Assembly (NCBI GenBank): GCA_917880885.1
Contig: OU862909.1
Location: 32,362,405-32,426,404 of the forward strand
From: Limnephilus marmoratus
Taxonomy: Eukaryota > Arthropoda > Insecta > Trichoptera > Limnephilidae
Length of the DNA stretch: 64,000 nucleotides
Direction: 5' to 3'
Shown here: piece by piece, positions 10,995 to 22,430 of the stretch
Position numbering within the stretch: the stretch's first letter is position 1
Layout of the letters: each line of letters begins with the position of its first letter
Made by a program: the position numbers and the translations under genes
Notes under the pieces: model-generated
The model's database searches: none
Told to the model about the DNA's origin: nothing
The model's input: only the letters and a program-made list of their open reading frames with translations

Positions 10995-12251
10995 TCTATA
11001 CATACATATAAAAATCTCGTGTCACGGTGTTTGTGGTTGCACTCCTCCGAAACGGCTTGACCGATTTTTATGAATTTTTTAATGTATATTTGGTAGGTAT
11101 GGGAATAGGTCGTAAAGAATATTTCATACCGCTAGGTGATTAGGGTGTCCCTATCCAAAAAAAAAAATTGACAATTTTCTTTTTGTATATTTTTTTGGCA
11201 TCAAAAAATACTTATAACCTTAAATTTTCACCCTCCTGCCCCCACCCTCCTATCGCGACCTTCCCATTTTTTAACCGCGATTTTAGTATTCTTGCATGAA
11301 CAAATCTAACCGTCGTTCGTATTTCAAACAGAACGAAATTATTTATGTTGTTGAATGACAGGTGGCGCTACGCCTGCCTCATAGAACTTTCATCCCCACA
11401 TGCGCAAGTCATTCACGAGAAGCGTCGCGCCATTTTGACATTTCATTCGGCATTTGTTTTGGATCACAACACAGTGCGTGTAAAATTTTGTTCAATTTAT
11501 TTTGTTTATCGTAGTTTTTTTGGTTTTTATCGGCGGTCATCACCTACAGCGCTCCATTCCTCTTTCTGTCACAGATCCCATCCCCACACACTTACAATAC
11601 ATTCGTTATTTTTTATATAAATACCTGCTAAATAATAAAATAGATAGTCCTGAATTGCTATCCACTATTGGTTTAAATGTTCCAATGGGGCGTACCAGGC
11701 ACACTTCTCTTTTTCATATAGAATCCAATAACACTAATGCAGCGAGTAACTCACCAATTACTCGCGCAATCATAACTTATACCCACTATGAAAAATTACT
11801 ACACTTAGACATTTTTCATGATTCCTTGCAAACATACAAAACTAATTTATTAAATTTCTTGGTGTGATATAATTGTTTTAAAATTACTTACACTTAACTT
11901 TTCATTAAACTTTAATCAGTCAATTACAATTAGTGAGCATATAATTCTTGATTTTAAAATGTCTCCTTATCTCCACCCCCCCTTTTTTCTTCCTTTTTAT
12001 TATTATTACTCATTCATTCAATAATTAAGTTACTAGACCGGTTCATATCTCAGGCGTAATTACCAAATGTCATTCTATGGACTTACGTAATAGGTACATA
12101 ACCATGTAATAATTTAATTTAACATACCTTATAATCTGTATTATAATGTACTGTGTATGTCTTAATAAACAAATAAATAAATAAAAATAACAACCAAAAT
12201 ATTTACTAGAAATAATTTATATGGCAGAACAACGTTTTCCGGGTCAGCTAG
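10995..12251 (+). mobile_element. Non-autonomous Helitron
   Basis: Begins TCTATACATACATATAAAAA after an A and ends CCGGGTCAGCTAG before a T. These are the canonical Helitron boundaries (A|TC...CTAG|T). The 5' part contains CGGCTTGACCGATTTTTATG, typical of insect Helitron 5' ends. No Rep/helicase gene is present, so it would need an autonomous partner. It carries a LINE 3' fragment at 11560-12180, inserted or captured. Confidence 0.85.
11560..12180 (+). pseudogene. LINE 3' fragment inside Helitron
   Basis: The frame ending at 11867 reads YLLNNKIDSPELLSTIGLN and MGRTRHTSLFHIESNN, the C-terminal tail of a Jockey/CR1-like polyprotein. A 3' UTR and an AATAAA-rich (AAAT)n tail at about 12163-12186 follow. 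The RT core is absent. Because the tail is intact and the fragment lies wholly within Helitron ends, it is either a 5'-truncated insertion into the Helitron or captured DNA. Confidence 0.7.
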
Positions 12252-12544
12252 TTGTTATACAAGATCTAAGGACAAGTCAAATATGTAGCCATAAAAAAAT
12301 CGTTGGAAAAACGCATAACTCGCTGAATTTGCAGAAATATTGGTTCTAAAGGCGAAACAATACAAATTTGTTCCGCAGCGAGACAATTTACACTTTCTAT
12401 CACATCATCTTGTATGAAAATAAATTCCGACCACGCGTTCGTGAGTTGTTAAAACGCCGATGATAAACAAGTTGGCGATATCTCAGTAAAGATTCGTACA
12501 TCAGTCTGTTGCCTTCATTTATTTCAATGATTTTTTCAATGTTA

Positions 12545-12910
12545 ACCTTTAAAACGACGGAGATTTGAAAAGGCTCGGTCGCAAAGCAGCGTCAGTCGCG
12601 ACTTGAAGTGTCTTTCTATTTTCCCAATTAGCGGTATTAGGGTCCGAAGTAGTCTAGCTCTGGCCGCGCGGGCAAAAAGTGGCCCGGGGGCGGCCGCCTT
12701 TGTTTGCGGCCGTTTCATTTTTAATCGGCCCCGCAGACGGAATACAAAGCAGATTTGGACCATCATCGGACGGCGGTTTGCGCTAATCAAAACCCTGCCT
12801 CTCGCTAACGAGCGCCTCTGCTCGGAGCGCGGCCTTAGACAAGGGCCAAGGATCAAGGATGCAGCGTGCTACAGCCCGCAGACTACAGGGACACTTACAC
12901 CTGTGTCTTA
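12545..12910. promoter_or_regulatory. GC-rich island, candidate regulatory DNA
   Basis: About 350 bp strongly GC- and CpG-richer than the flanks, with palindromic GGGCGGCCGCC and GCGGCCGTTTCATTTTTAAT type stretches. Both strands are open for about 100 codons, which is a by-product of composition, since neither reading resembles a protein family. It could be a promoter, an enhancer or conserved non-coding DNA. Nothing in the sequence decides this. Confidence 0.3.
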
Positions 12911-13456
12911 AACTGTAAACTCCGTTGCTGCCTACAAGAGGAGTTGCAGTTATCTGTCTGCTCTCTAACCTTTAGGACTTTAAGTTAAATAGGTACCGGA
13001 AGCTATTCAGGAGACTGGAGTTGTTGAGAGTTAAGGAAAAGGGGGCAGGGCAACGTGTGTCCTAGAGACGTACACTCTGCAACATTAACCCTTTGGGGTT
13101 ATTGTCATCTATGATGTTTAACCGTAAGCTACTTCTTCGAGAGTTAAATGATAAGAAAACTGAGGCAGGTTAAACTGTGACCTGGAGTAGTCGCATTTTC
13201 CTCTGGGCATAGACTTCAGCAGTAAATTGGCAATATCTAGTTACTAAACAATTGCCACCAGGCATAAGGCTTTGCCACTATGATCAGAAGATGTTAGATC
13301 AGAAGATATTCGATGTGAGATTAGATGTTAGATGAAGAAGAAAGATATTACAACAATAGGTATTTTACCTACTTACCTACTTACGTGTTGCTGTCACTGT
13401 TGCTCTTACTCCCCCGAATACTGAGCGAAAGTGACAACTGCACCTCAGGCTGATAA
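12911..13456. other. No recognisable feature
   Basis: Moderate-GC DNA. A short direct repeat (ATGATCAGAAGATGTTAGAT family) lies near 13278-13335. No gene or element is recognised. Confidence 0.4.
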
Positions 13457-13850
13457 TCTATAATATAAAAATGAATCGCTGAATGTGTTGCTAAGCGCAT
13501 AACTTTCGAACGACTGCACCAAATTGGATAATTCTTTTTTTTTGTGTGTTCGTTATTGTCAGGACAAGGTTTTTATAAAACTTCTGGTGAGCTCTGGCAT
13601 TATGAAATTTGTATAAAAAAATGCTATTGGTGGCACGCGAGGAAGCGGCTATTGCTATGGAAAGCTCGAGATGGGGAGGGGAACCTGGGAGGGGGGAAGG
13701 GGACCTGGGAGGGGGGAGGGGAACTCGCGAGGGGGGTTCGCGGGACGGGAGAAGGGGGGGGGGGGGGAGTGGAGTGGGGAGAGGGAAGGTGGAGGTGACG
13801 GAGTGGGAAACCCCTAATACCATGCGAGCGAAGCCGCGGGAAAAAGCTAG
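13457..13850 (+). mobile_element. Non-autonomous Helitron, family B copy 1
   Basis: Starts TCTATAATATAAAAATGAAT after A and ends GCCGCGGGAAAAAGCTAG before T, the Helitron rule. It shares its 5' end (TGTGTTGCTAAGCGC) and 3' end with the copy at 15198-15693. The interior holds an extreme G-rich purine tract at 13660-13800 that leaves several frames open. No Rep/helicase is encoded. Confidence 0.88.
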
Positions 13851-14020
13851 TACTTAAATAAAATCATCAAAATCGAGGGTTGTATTCCCCTTTTTTTTTC
13901 TTCTCCAAAACTGGGTCGATTTTAAAGTTTTTTTACTAACTTTATTAGAAGAAAATACTCTTATGTCTCCACGTTTTGCTTTTTAAAAACTACATTATCT
14001 AATATGTATACTGAACGTTC

Positions 14021-14789
14021 GTTGACTTTTGGAGGGTCTTAACTCCTATAAGAAATAACTTATTAAAAAAAAAACAAAACGTATCGTCACGCTGGTTGTC
14101 GATATCTGTATTAAATAAAAAAATATTTACAGTAGTGTTTAAATCAAGAGAGAAAATTTGGAATATATGGGTAATACGTTTGTATGGACAAATGCCGCCC
14201 AGTTTCCTCTTGTTGTCTATATCCGATGTTGTCATTTAGAAGTTATTTAAAAACATGAAAAACTTCCGTATTTCCTGTGGGGTTTAATGGACAGGTAATG
14301 TTTAAACCCTACAGCCCTCGCCACAAATAAACGTACCCAACTTACTAATAATCTGAAATATGAAATTCAAATACTACAAGAGAAGGAAGATATAGCTGGT
14401 AGCAAACTGGTTGACTTTTGGAGGGTCCTAACTCCTATAAGAAATAACTTATCAAAAAAAGCAAAACCTATCGTCACGCTGGTTGTCGATATCTGTATTA
14501 AATAAAAAAATATTTATAGTAGTGTTTAAATCAAGAGAGAAAATTTGGAATATGTGGGTAATACGCTTGTATGGACAAATGCCGCCCAGTTTCCTCTTGT
14601 TGTCTATATGCGATGTTGTCATTTAGGAGTTATTTAATTTATTAAAAACATGAAAAAGTTCTGTATTTCCTGTGGGGTTTAGTGGACAGGTAATGGTTAA
14701 ACCCTACAGCCCTCGCCACAAATAAACGTACCCAACTTACTAATAATCTGAAATATGAAATTCAAATACTACAAGAGAAGGAAGATATA
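14021..14789 (+). repeat. 0.37-kb direct duplication
   Basis: Copy 1 (14021-14394) and copy 2 (14410-14789) begin GTTGACTTTTGGAGGGTC and end GAGAAGGAAGATATA, separated by 15 bp. They differ by a few substitutions and a short insertion near 14637. The repeat has no coding potential and no terminal inverted repeats. It may be a segmental tandem duplication or two units of a longer repeat. Confidence 0.9.
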
Positions 14790-15197
14790 ATGGTTCGGTC
14801 TTAATTAACCCGGTCCTGAGCGGTTATAGGTTAGCTTAGTAAATAAGACCACAGCTTTTAATTAAGCTCATTATTCTGGAAACAAAGAGACGGTGTGCTC
14901 AATCAGCTTAAATAAGTACCGCGGTTTATTAACCTGAATCCTTTGCTAAGAGATTTTTTGTGTGGGTGACCACAGGACAGAGAGGATGCAATCCAGATTC
15001 ATATTTTGGTAGAGAATATTAATTAAAGAAATTAATGAGAGACATTCAAAACTTACGACTGTAATCATTTAAACCCACGTAGGTATATTATTTGTAACCT
15101 AACCTAACCTTGAGCTTTTGCTTCGAGACTTTTTGTGTAGGTGATGAAGAGGATTGTATCATTTTTTTGGTGGGGTACATCAAGAGAAAAACTTATA

Positions 15198-15693
15198 TCT
15201 ATAATATAAAAATGAATCGCTAAATGTGTTGCTAAGCGCAAATCTCGAGAGCAGCTGAACCGATTTCGCTAATTCTTTTTTTAGAATATTCCTTGAAGTA
15301 CGAGGACGGTTCTTACGGAGAGAAAAATTAAGAAAATTGCGCAGAAAATTGGATAATTTCAGAAAACCTAACGACTATCGCACGTTTGACGGTTCGCGTG
15401 TTCGAGAATGACATTTTTCAAAATGTTAAATCAGGATTCTATTTTTGAAAATCTTTAAGTTGATAAATTTATTTAAAGTAGGTACTCCCCTAATAGTTTG
15501 AATCGTATCAAGAATTTTAGATATTGAATAAAAATTGTAAAAGGTGGCACGCGGGCTGTTTAAAAACTGAATGTACTGGGATTGAATATATGGAAAACGG
15601 GAGGGAGGGAGAGATTGTGGAGAGGGGGAGGGGGAGAGTGGGGGGGGAGATGGAGAAGGCGGACCCCTTACACCAAGCCGCGGGAAAAGCTAG
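15198..15693 (+). mobile_element. Non-autonomous Helitron, family B copy 2
   Basis: Same termini as the element at 13457-13850: starts TCTATAATATAAAAATGAAT after A and ends GCCGCGGGAAAAGCTAG before T. It has the same purine-rich tract near 15595-15660. The interior differs in length and sequence, so the two are diverged relatives rather than a recent pair. Confidence 0.88.
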
Positions 15694-15769
15694 TGTTTAA
15701 TAAATTGTAAACCTTGGCAGGTATGTTTGTAAGTTTATTTGATTTGCTTAGTAATTGCATTAGCATAAT

Positions 15770-16210
15770 ATATCGCCCTCAAGTCACGGCTAACAATAGT
15801 CAATCTCCGAAACAAAAGTGAGAATCATCATTTGTTTAAATTAAAATGCCATTTTATCAGCGCGAGGATTGTCTAAATTTTAATTAAAAAGCGCATTAAG
15901 AGCACTAATGTTTATTCATACATAATGAAGATAAATGAAATTTACTCATTAAATTCACAATACCCACGAAAAAGGTGTGTTTTATTTTACCCTTTAATAA
16001 AAGGCCAAGTAGCCTAATGATCTACCACAAAATAATGATTTAAAAATAATGTAGTTTTGTATTCGTTTAATTGACCGAATACAGGCATTGGGTAATTTTG
16101 CTTCAATTATTTTCTGTAACCCGCATAATCAAAGAGATTTGTTTTTGATCAGGGATTTTTTAATGGTCTTTAATTAACAGGTCGGCAATGGCATTAATAA
16201 AATAATAATG
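15770..16210. promoter_or_regulatory. Candidate conserved non-coding DNA
   Basis: Rich in homeodomain-type TAATTA/TTAATT cores (15880-15900, 16110, 16168-16180) in complex, non-repetitive sequence, unlike the surrounding mobile DNA. No open frame or repeat explains it. Enhancer function is only a suggestion. Confidence 0.2.
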
Positions 16211-16370
16211 AGCAATGAGAGGTTTTTTCCGGTGCTGCGTGGGAATACCTAAAACTTCAGTTATTAACTCAGGACTCAAGATGTGTATGTGTAAAGGAGC
16301 TCGTGAATCGTAAGCTGGGTATTCGATTCCCATCTCTATCGGAAATGTCATACTTTTCAGTCAGTTTCGT

Positions 16371-16425
16371 TAAAAACGATCAGATAAAATATCCAAGAAC
16401 CCGAATTGTCGGTAATAAGTTGGAT
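16371..16425 (+). repeat. 55-bp direct repeat, copy 1
   Basis: AAAAACGATCAGATAAAATA and the following 35 bp recur at 17769-17825 with two substitutions. The sequences flanking the two copies are unrelated. Origin unknown. Confidence 0.8.
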
Positions 16426-17282
16426 ATTAATACGTTCTTCAGAGTCCTGATGGGTCGGTGCATGGCCAAACTGAATTTTCTTAATAAAATCTTTAATATA
16501 ATTTTTGATTTCCATAGTTAACTTACTTTACTTATCTGAAAAAACGTAAATATTTTCTTAGTCGAGTTTGGTTTGACGCGTGTTTCCAATCCTCATGAGA
16601 AAAATATTCGAGTAAATAAATATAAATTATTTTATGTATTTCGAAGTTTTTTTTTCAGTTTGATTAGTTGGTTTTTTGTACATTTAAAAATATTGACCAA
16701 TCATAGCACGGAGTCTTGTCTTATTTTTGAACGCAGAATATTTCAAAGCTGCTTAGCTCATCGTGGAAATGACATTACAAGATCAAAATAGTCACCATTG
16801 GCAGATATTCAAGAAAGAAATAGCAGTGCATATTTTTTGAGAAAAATAGAAAAAAAAATTCAACTACTCGACCAACTGGACGGACTAGTAATACCTTTTT
16901 ATTACAAATCATTAAAATTCAAACATAAGTGTAAAGTTAACCTAACTTATAACCTAATCTAACCTGTCTAACCTAACTTAACCTTATCTAATCTAACCAA
17001 ACCAATAAAAATGTTTTACATTTAATATATTTTGGTTGTGGTTTAGGTTTTTCATATTTAATCTTATGTTTATTATTTTTTTTTATAAATAATGGATAAA
17101 ATTAAATAATACGTTCGACATCATTGATTGTCTTTGAAATGTAGTGTAACTAGGAGTATGAATCATATTCGTCGAACATTTCATATATAATGAATTAATT
17201 TTAGCAAATTAAAATGTATATTTTTTTCGTCTCCCCCGACATAAATACGCACTGTTCGTAATAATAAAGCTAAATCTAACTA
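16426..17282. other. No recognisable gene; CCTAA-rich stretch
   Basis: AT-rich DNA with degenerate AACCTAA/TAACCT runs at 16938-17000. The open frame 16573-16791 has no domain I recognise. Confidence 0.4.
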
Positions 17283-17405
17283 ACCAACGAACTAACTAAC
17301 CATCACGCCGCAGGGGTAGGCAGAGAGGACGGACCGCCAAACAACTCGATCTTGGCACACACTCCTTGCCTCGTTCATATTCATTCATCGTCTCATACAT
17401 GCCGT
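17283..17405 (-). pseudogene. LINE 3' terminal fragment
   Basis: Reverse complement of a LINE tail also present at 52040-52165. Both encode a stretch like NEARSVCQDRVVWRSV and then share the end of the coding region and short UTR (CATCACG context). It is about 120 bp, truncated at the 5' side, and non-functional. Confidence 0.75.
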
Positions 17406-17768
17406 TCCATTATTCCGACTCTTCACATGGCCCGACTCAAGTATCTGATTCACTTGGTCGTGCTATGTCTTCGCAAAATCTAACTATTTAAATAAGAAAT
17501 ATTCCGTATTAACCGTGAGGCGGACTTTGACAAGTTTATCTTTATAAGTAATACATAGGTCGAGTAGATTTCACATACCATATTTAAAAAAAAATCAAGG
17601 ACTAAAACTCGTTCGACTTTTCCCTTTTCTCTCAAGAATAGAGCTCGAAGCACGAGGAATGTATCAGGTTGTCTACTTACAATATACTTACGCCCATCTT
17701 CCTTGTCCATCTTGCAGGGAACTCAGTTTTCCGACAGCGAGTCGTGTTTGCAATATTTGCGCACATAT

Positions 17769-17825
17769 TTAAAAACGATCAGATAAAATATCCAAGAACC
17801 CGAATTGTCGGCAATAAGCTGGATT
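17769..17825 (+). repeat. 55-bp direct repeat, copy 2
   Basis: Second copy of the repeat at 16371-16425; it ends at GGATT where both copies diverge. Confidence 0.8.
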
Positions 17826-18059
17826 GCTGTTTTTGTTGCAATTAGGTACACTCCGTCCTTGTGGGATTTTGAACTGAATTACAAGTGAATCAGACAACAA
17901 TGAGATATTAAAATACTCTCCGAGTCGAAATGACTGGTTTCTTCACTTTTTGTACTGAGGAGATACAAGGAGAAGACAATGATGTTTCTTAAAGTTTTCT
18001 TTTATTGTTTCAGAATCGATATAATATAATACAATATTAGTACCTAGGTTCAACAATCA

Positions 18060-18230
18060 TCTTTCTGATTGTTGATTTCTTTTTGGTTGCCCGGTACTCT
18101 TCCAACCAACGTCTAGTCCTTCTTTCCCTTCTATTCTAAATTTCTTTAACCTCACAACATTCCTCTTAAGAAGACACCTTAATTCCATGGGATCAGGGCA
18201 ATTGGAACTCTTGTGCGGTAAATTTTTATT
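18060..18230. repeat. Dispersed repeat related to 30590 and 31240 copies
   Basis: The phrases CCTCACAACAT and GGAACTCTTGTGCGGTA, about 60 bp apart, also occur in order in the repeats at 30590-30860 and 31240-31470. This copy is more diverged. Class unknown. Confidence 0.45.
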
Positions 18231-18258
18231 TTATTTCAGAAAAAAAATAATTTTCACT

Positions 18259-18648
18259 TATACTACGTGTCCGGAAACTCGTAGTACAAGCGGTAAATTG
18301 GTGAATCTACATCACGTAGAGAACCCAAAAAACTTTTTTTTTTCGATCTGAGAATTTCGATTTTAATATTTTTTTTTTCTATTTTTCAATTTTTTCGGCA
18401 ACTAAAGGGTTAAAAAAACTTTTGAGCCCGGTTTACCCTTCGATGCATTTTATAAGACATCACACAGCTGAAATCAACCCCCTAGTGAACAATTTTTTCA
18501 AATTTAACTAAAAAAATTCCAACTTCGGACCCGATTTGCTCGAAAACGAAAGCTCAAATCAAAAAAGTTATATCACAACTCCGAATGTGATGTAGATTTA
18601 CCAGTTTCCCGCTTGTAGGTACTACGAGTTTCCGGACACCGTGTATAA
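18259..18648. mobile_element. MITE with about 55-bp TIRs
   Basis: Left arm contains GTGTCCGGAAACTCGTAGTA then ACAAGCGG and ATCTACATCAC. The right arm repeats these in inverse order (read inward: TGTCCGGAAACTCGTAGTAC, ACAAGCGGG, ATCTACATCAC). Outer ends share TTATAC. The interior is AT-rich and non-coding. A Tc1/mariner-type origin is possible from the TA ends but not shown. Confidence 0.75.
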
Positions 18649-18706
18649 CTAGAAATATCTGAACTAAATACATTTTCCGTTACATAACTTTACAAAACAA
18701 ACAGTA

Positions 18707-18862
18707 GCCAGTGGTTGAGTGGGCATAGCGCTTGGGTCCCACCCGGGCGTCGCGTGTTCGATTCCTCGGCTGGCTAAGTCCTCCATCACAACACAAGCAA
18801 CATTTTCGGCTTTCTGTGGTGGTAGTAGGAGATTTTCAAACATTGTTGGGTTATTCGTAACT
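18707..18862 (+). mobile_element. tRNA-derived SINE, copy 1
   Basis: The head GCCAGTGGTTGAGTGGGCAT resembles a pol III A box region, and GTGTTCGATTCCTCGGCTGG carries a B box (GTTCGATTCC) whose end pairs with the 5' GCCAG. The non-tRNA body (TCCTCCATCAC ... TTTTCGGCTT ... GGAGATTTTCAAA) is shared with the inverse copy at 52355-52503, where head and body are conserved. This supports a genuine SINE family. Confidence 0.8.
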
Positions 18863-19328
18863 TTCTTTTCAAAAGAAAAAAATATATATACATATATATT
18901 ATTCACTCGTTGGTTAAGAATAAAAATTAATATATGTATTTTTAAATCTACCCAGTATTTTTCTCATAGGCAAGTATATAAATTGCCCCCCCGTAACCAA
19001 TGGATTGCTTACCATATTTAGTACCTTTGTACGGTGTTTCTCGTACTTTTAGTTGATTTTACAAGATGTTATCGTGTTGTCGTGTAAATTGTGTGTTATT
19101 CATTTTATATATAAGAATACATGTTCATTCGTTAAATTTTCTTAACAGTTTTGTTTCCATGTATAATTTTTTGTGAATGTTCTGGATCTGTAGTGAAATA
19201 GTTTTTTTTAGCTTGTTTTGTATTACCTGTAATTAATTCATTTATGTTTGTTTCATATCCGTTTCCCCAGATTTCAATCAAATAATTTAAATATTTGTAA
19301 AAAGCACTAACTTTGTGGCTCGCCATGA

Positions 19329-19562
19329 TTTACAATAAAAACACATAAATTTGTTTAAGACCACTTTTATTTTAAAACACTCTACCGGTTTCAGAAGCAC
19401 CCTTCCTTCATCAGGAGAACATTATAACTTAGAACATTAGAAGTTTACTTATAACATTAGAAGTTATAATGTTCTCCTGATGAAGGAAGGGTGCTTCTGA
19501 AACCGGTAGAGTGTTTTAAAATAAAAGTGGTCTTAAACAAATTTATGTGTTTTTATTGTAAA
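19329..19562. repeat. Perfect 102-bp inverted repeat
   Basis: Arms 19329-19430 and 19461-19562 are exact reverse complements, separated by a 30-bp spacer. The transcript would form a 102-bp perfect hairpin. The arm includes CTGATGAAGGAAGGGTGCTT and AAACCGGTAGAGTG. There is no coding potential. It could be a young foldback element or an inverted duplication. Confidence 0.95.
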
Positions 19563-19849
19563 TAATTTAAATCTTCGATAAAATAATATAAACCTTTTTT
19601 TAAATTTATGTGGTAACAGATCTGATAACTGGCTAAATACGCTAATTTATGGCGTGATTTTGTCTTATCTTAACATGCTTATCAATGGAAAGCCCAAGAT
19701 ATTTTTCTTGTATCAAGATTTTCAAATCGTTCTACGCAGAAGTCGATTGAAGGGTACTTTAGGAGGAATTATTTTACGGGTTGTGCTTAAAATCGTGTAT
19801 CCTGTTTTTTTACATTCATTAGATGTTAGATCTCCCTCAACCAATCTCT

Positions 19850-20046
19850 CCCCATCCGGCCCGCCACCGAGCTAGGTGGGCAAACGCACTGACCGCCAAG
19901 ATCTAGATAAACCTCCGCCCATTAATCTCGGCACCCCTGCTAATTCACCAAAAGTAGCGAAATACTTGGAGTGACCTATGGCAGGGGTGTTGTTTATCCA
20001 ATAAATGGTTCCCCGGGCGGCGGGACCCATACTTGCCTCCCAAATT
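19850..20046 (+). repeat. Foldback family, right arm only
   Basis: Contains GGCACCCCTGCTAA, GTAGCGAA, GGAGTGACCTATGGCAGGGG, TTATCCAATAAATGGTT and ends ACTTGCCTCCCAAA. This is the right arm of the foldback family seen complete at 23173-23624 and 39264-40182. Confidence 0.75.
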
Positions 20047-21009
20047 AATATATAGATTTAAAAATACAAAAAAATTCCATGTCGAAAATATGCTGTCCCC
20101 AAAAGCACAATACAGCTTCAACCCTTTAAAATCGCCTGGCGAAAACGATTAAACGAATGAAATATGAGAAATATGGGAAATATGGAGAAATACCTACGGC
20201 CAAAAACTCTGAAGCAAATGATCCAGACCAATCTTGGACAGAAGCTTTCACATCTCTACTGAAAGATGCTAAATCTAGTAAGTCTAGTAAAAATCACTAA
20301 ATCGGTCAAAAATTTTAACCAAAGATAAAACACATTTCGTATCATATGGATTAATTAATGAAATAAAATAATTTTCTGATTATGGGCAGGTAACTAAGTT
20401 GTGACTTGTCTGAACAATCAGTTCCAACAAAATTAGTATTTTTGATACGTTCTCTAAAAATGTATTTCTCGGTGATTTTACATTTTTAACTTCATTTCGC
20501 ATGATTTCGATATTGGTTGTAAATTTTTTCACTAATGACAGTTTATCGATAGCTGCCAATCTTCCCGCCAATTATAACCACCCGCTGGTTGCTGTCAAAC
20601 ACAAATGATTACTAGGTTTTAATTGATACTTTAGATTATGGACATATTTGGGGTGTCAGAGATAATAATTATGTACCGAACCTACAAGCACGGTATATTA
20701 TATCGTTACATGGTGAAATTACACTGGCGAAATTTCACGTAGGTACAAACAATTACGGTACCTAAATTACACGTTGAAGAAATTACACATGGAAGATATT
20801 CAGCATTCTAAAATTACCTGACCATTGATGTACACATATTATATATTTTTTTAAAGTATTTACTTTCAAACTTCTTTTTTTTAGCGACAAATTCAAAATC
20901 TAATCTGAATCGAAAGTTTGCTTGCTTGTAAAACTATCTGTATAAAGTATTAAGCAGAATACGAAAATGTATGCAAACTTCTATTGTTTTTCAAATTAAC
21001 GCTATTTTT
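20047..21009. other. No recognisable feature
   Basis: AT-rich DNA. A CACG-containing short repeat (AAATTACAC/AAATTTCAC) recurs at 20710-20790. No gene. Confidence 0.4.
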
Positions 21010-22430
21010 TTTATGTTCAAACGTACCTAAGGTAACATGTTTTTTAAAAATAATACACGTTCAAACGCACCTAACGTCGTATGTTTTTTTTAAATAATAC
21101 AACGTTCCAAAGTACCTAACGCAACATGTTTTTAAAAAATAATACATCATTCAAACGTAAAGTACCTTACTTAACATTTAAACAAATAATAATACAACGT
21201 ACCGTAACATAACATGTTTTTAAAAATAATACAAGTTTAAACGTACCTAACATAACCTGTTTTCAAAAATTGTACAACGTTCAAACGTACCTAAAGTAAA
21301 ATGTTAAAAAAAAACAACCTTTAAACGTACCTAACGTTACATTTTTTTAAATAATAAACGTATATAACATAAAATGTTTTTATAAAATATATTTTTGTAA
21401 TATATATTTTTAATTTTTTTTTTTTTTTAAAAAGAAACACCACTTTTTATTAATTTTCTCAAACAATTCATCTTTAAAACACAACTGCTATAAATAAAAC
21501 TCGGATTACAGGGCATTATAATATCTGACATCAGATCTGTGAATAGAACCACTTTATTATTATTTTTTCTCAGAAGCGGTTGGCAAGATTTATATAATAT
21601 TTCTATGGAGGTAGGTACCTTTTTTTATTTATTTATTTTTTTATTTCATATATATCCCGTTAAACTACAGTTAAGTAGTTTTTCAACAGTAAACAACAAT
21701 TAATACAACTTTCAAACGCACCTAACGAAAGGTGTTATAAAAATGTTTAATAATAGAATGTTAAAACGCACTTGACGTACTATGTTTTTTAAATGTAACA
21801 CAACCTTCTAAAAAAACATAAAATGTTTTAAACAAAATAATTCAACGTTCAAACGTACGTAACGTAATATACATTTTTTAAATAATACAACTTTCAAACG
21901 CACCTGACGAAACGTGTTATAAAAACGTTTAAGGCACCGCAACTGGGCTCAAAAAGAAGAAGATGGAGAGATATGAAATTACGAATGTTAGCGCGCTTAA
22001 ATAAATAAATCGTTTTAAATACTAGTAAAACGACAAAATCGATGCGAAAATTATGAATTTTTTTAATAAAACACAACTCGTTTAAAATAGAGCAAAAGTC
22101 TCGCGGGGGTTGTCATAAACAGCATTTAAAGAAACACTGAGAATTTTCCATACATATAACTTGTAAAATAACTGAAACAAACGTGTTTATAATAATTTTT
22201 GGAGCATACTTTGCGATTTTTTCTATCGAGGGAATTTTATATAATTTGCGTTTCGGCGCGGGGAATGTCTCGATATTTAGCTTCAAGAATAACATATATT
22301 TTTTATATGTAAGAAATCGGTAGAAATTCGGGTAGCGGCGGCTTAATAATTTGTTTTTTAAAAGTAATTCAACATTCAAACATGCCTAACTTAAAAAAAG
22401 CAAATTTCAAACGTACCTAACATTTCATGC
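21010..22430. repeat. Degenerate satellite, about 43-50 bp
   Basis: Units of the form TTCAAACGTACCTAACGTAA then CATGTTTTTTAAAAATAATAC recur densely at 21010-21370 and again, interrupted, at 21705-21910 and 22365-22430. The interruptions (for example 21380-21690, 21930-22360) are AT-rich and non-coding. Strong decay suggests an old array. Confidence 0.75.

Noticed and set aside
12542..12911. Overlapping 100-codon open frames on both strands
   Set aside because: High GC removes stop codons; neither translation resembles a domain, so the region is kept only as a GC-rich island.
13491..13823. Proline-rich 110-codon open frame (minus) and glycine-rich frames (plus)
   Set aside because: Produced by the purine-rich tract inside the Helitron at 13457-13850; low complexity and no family signature.
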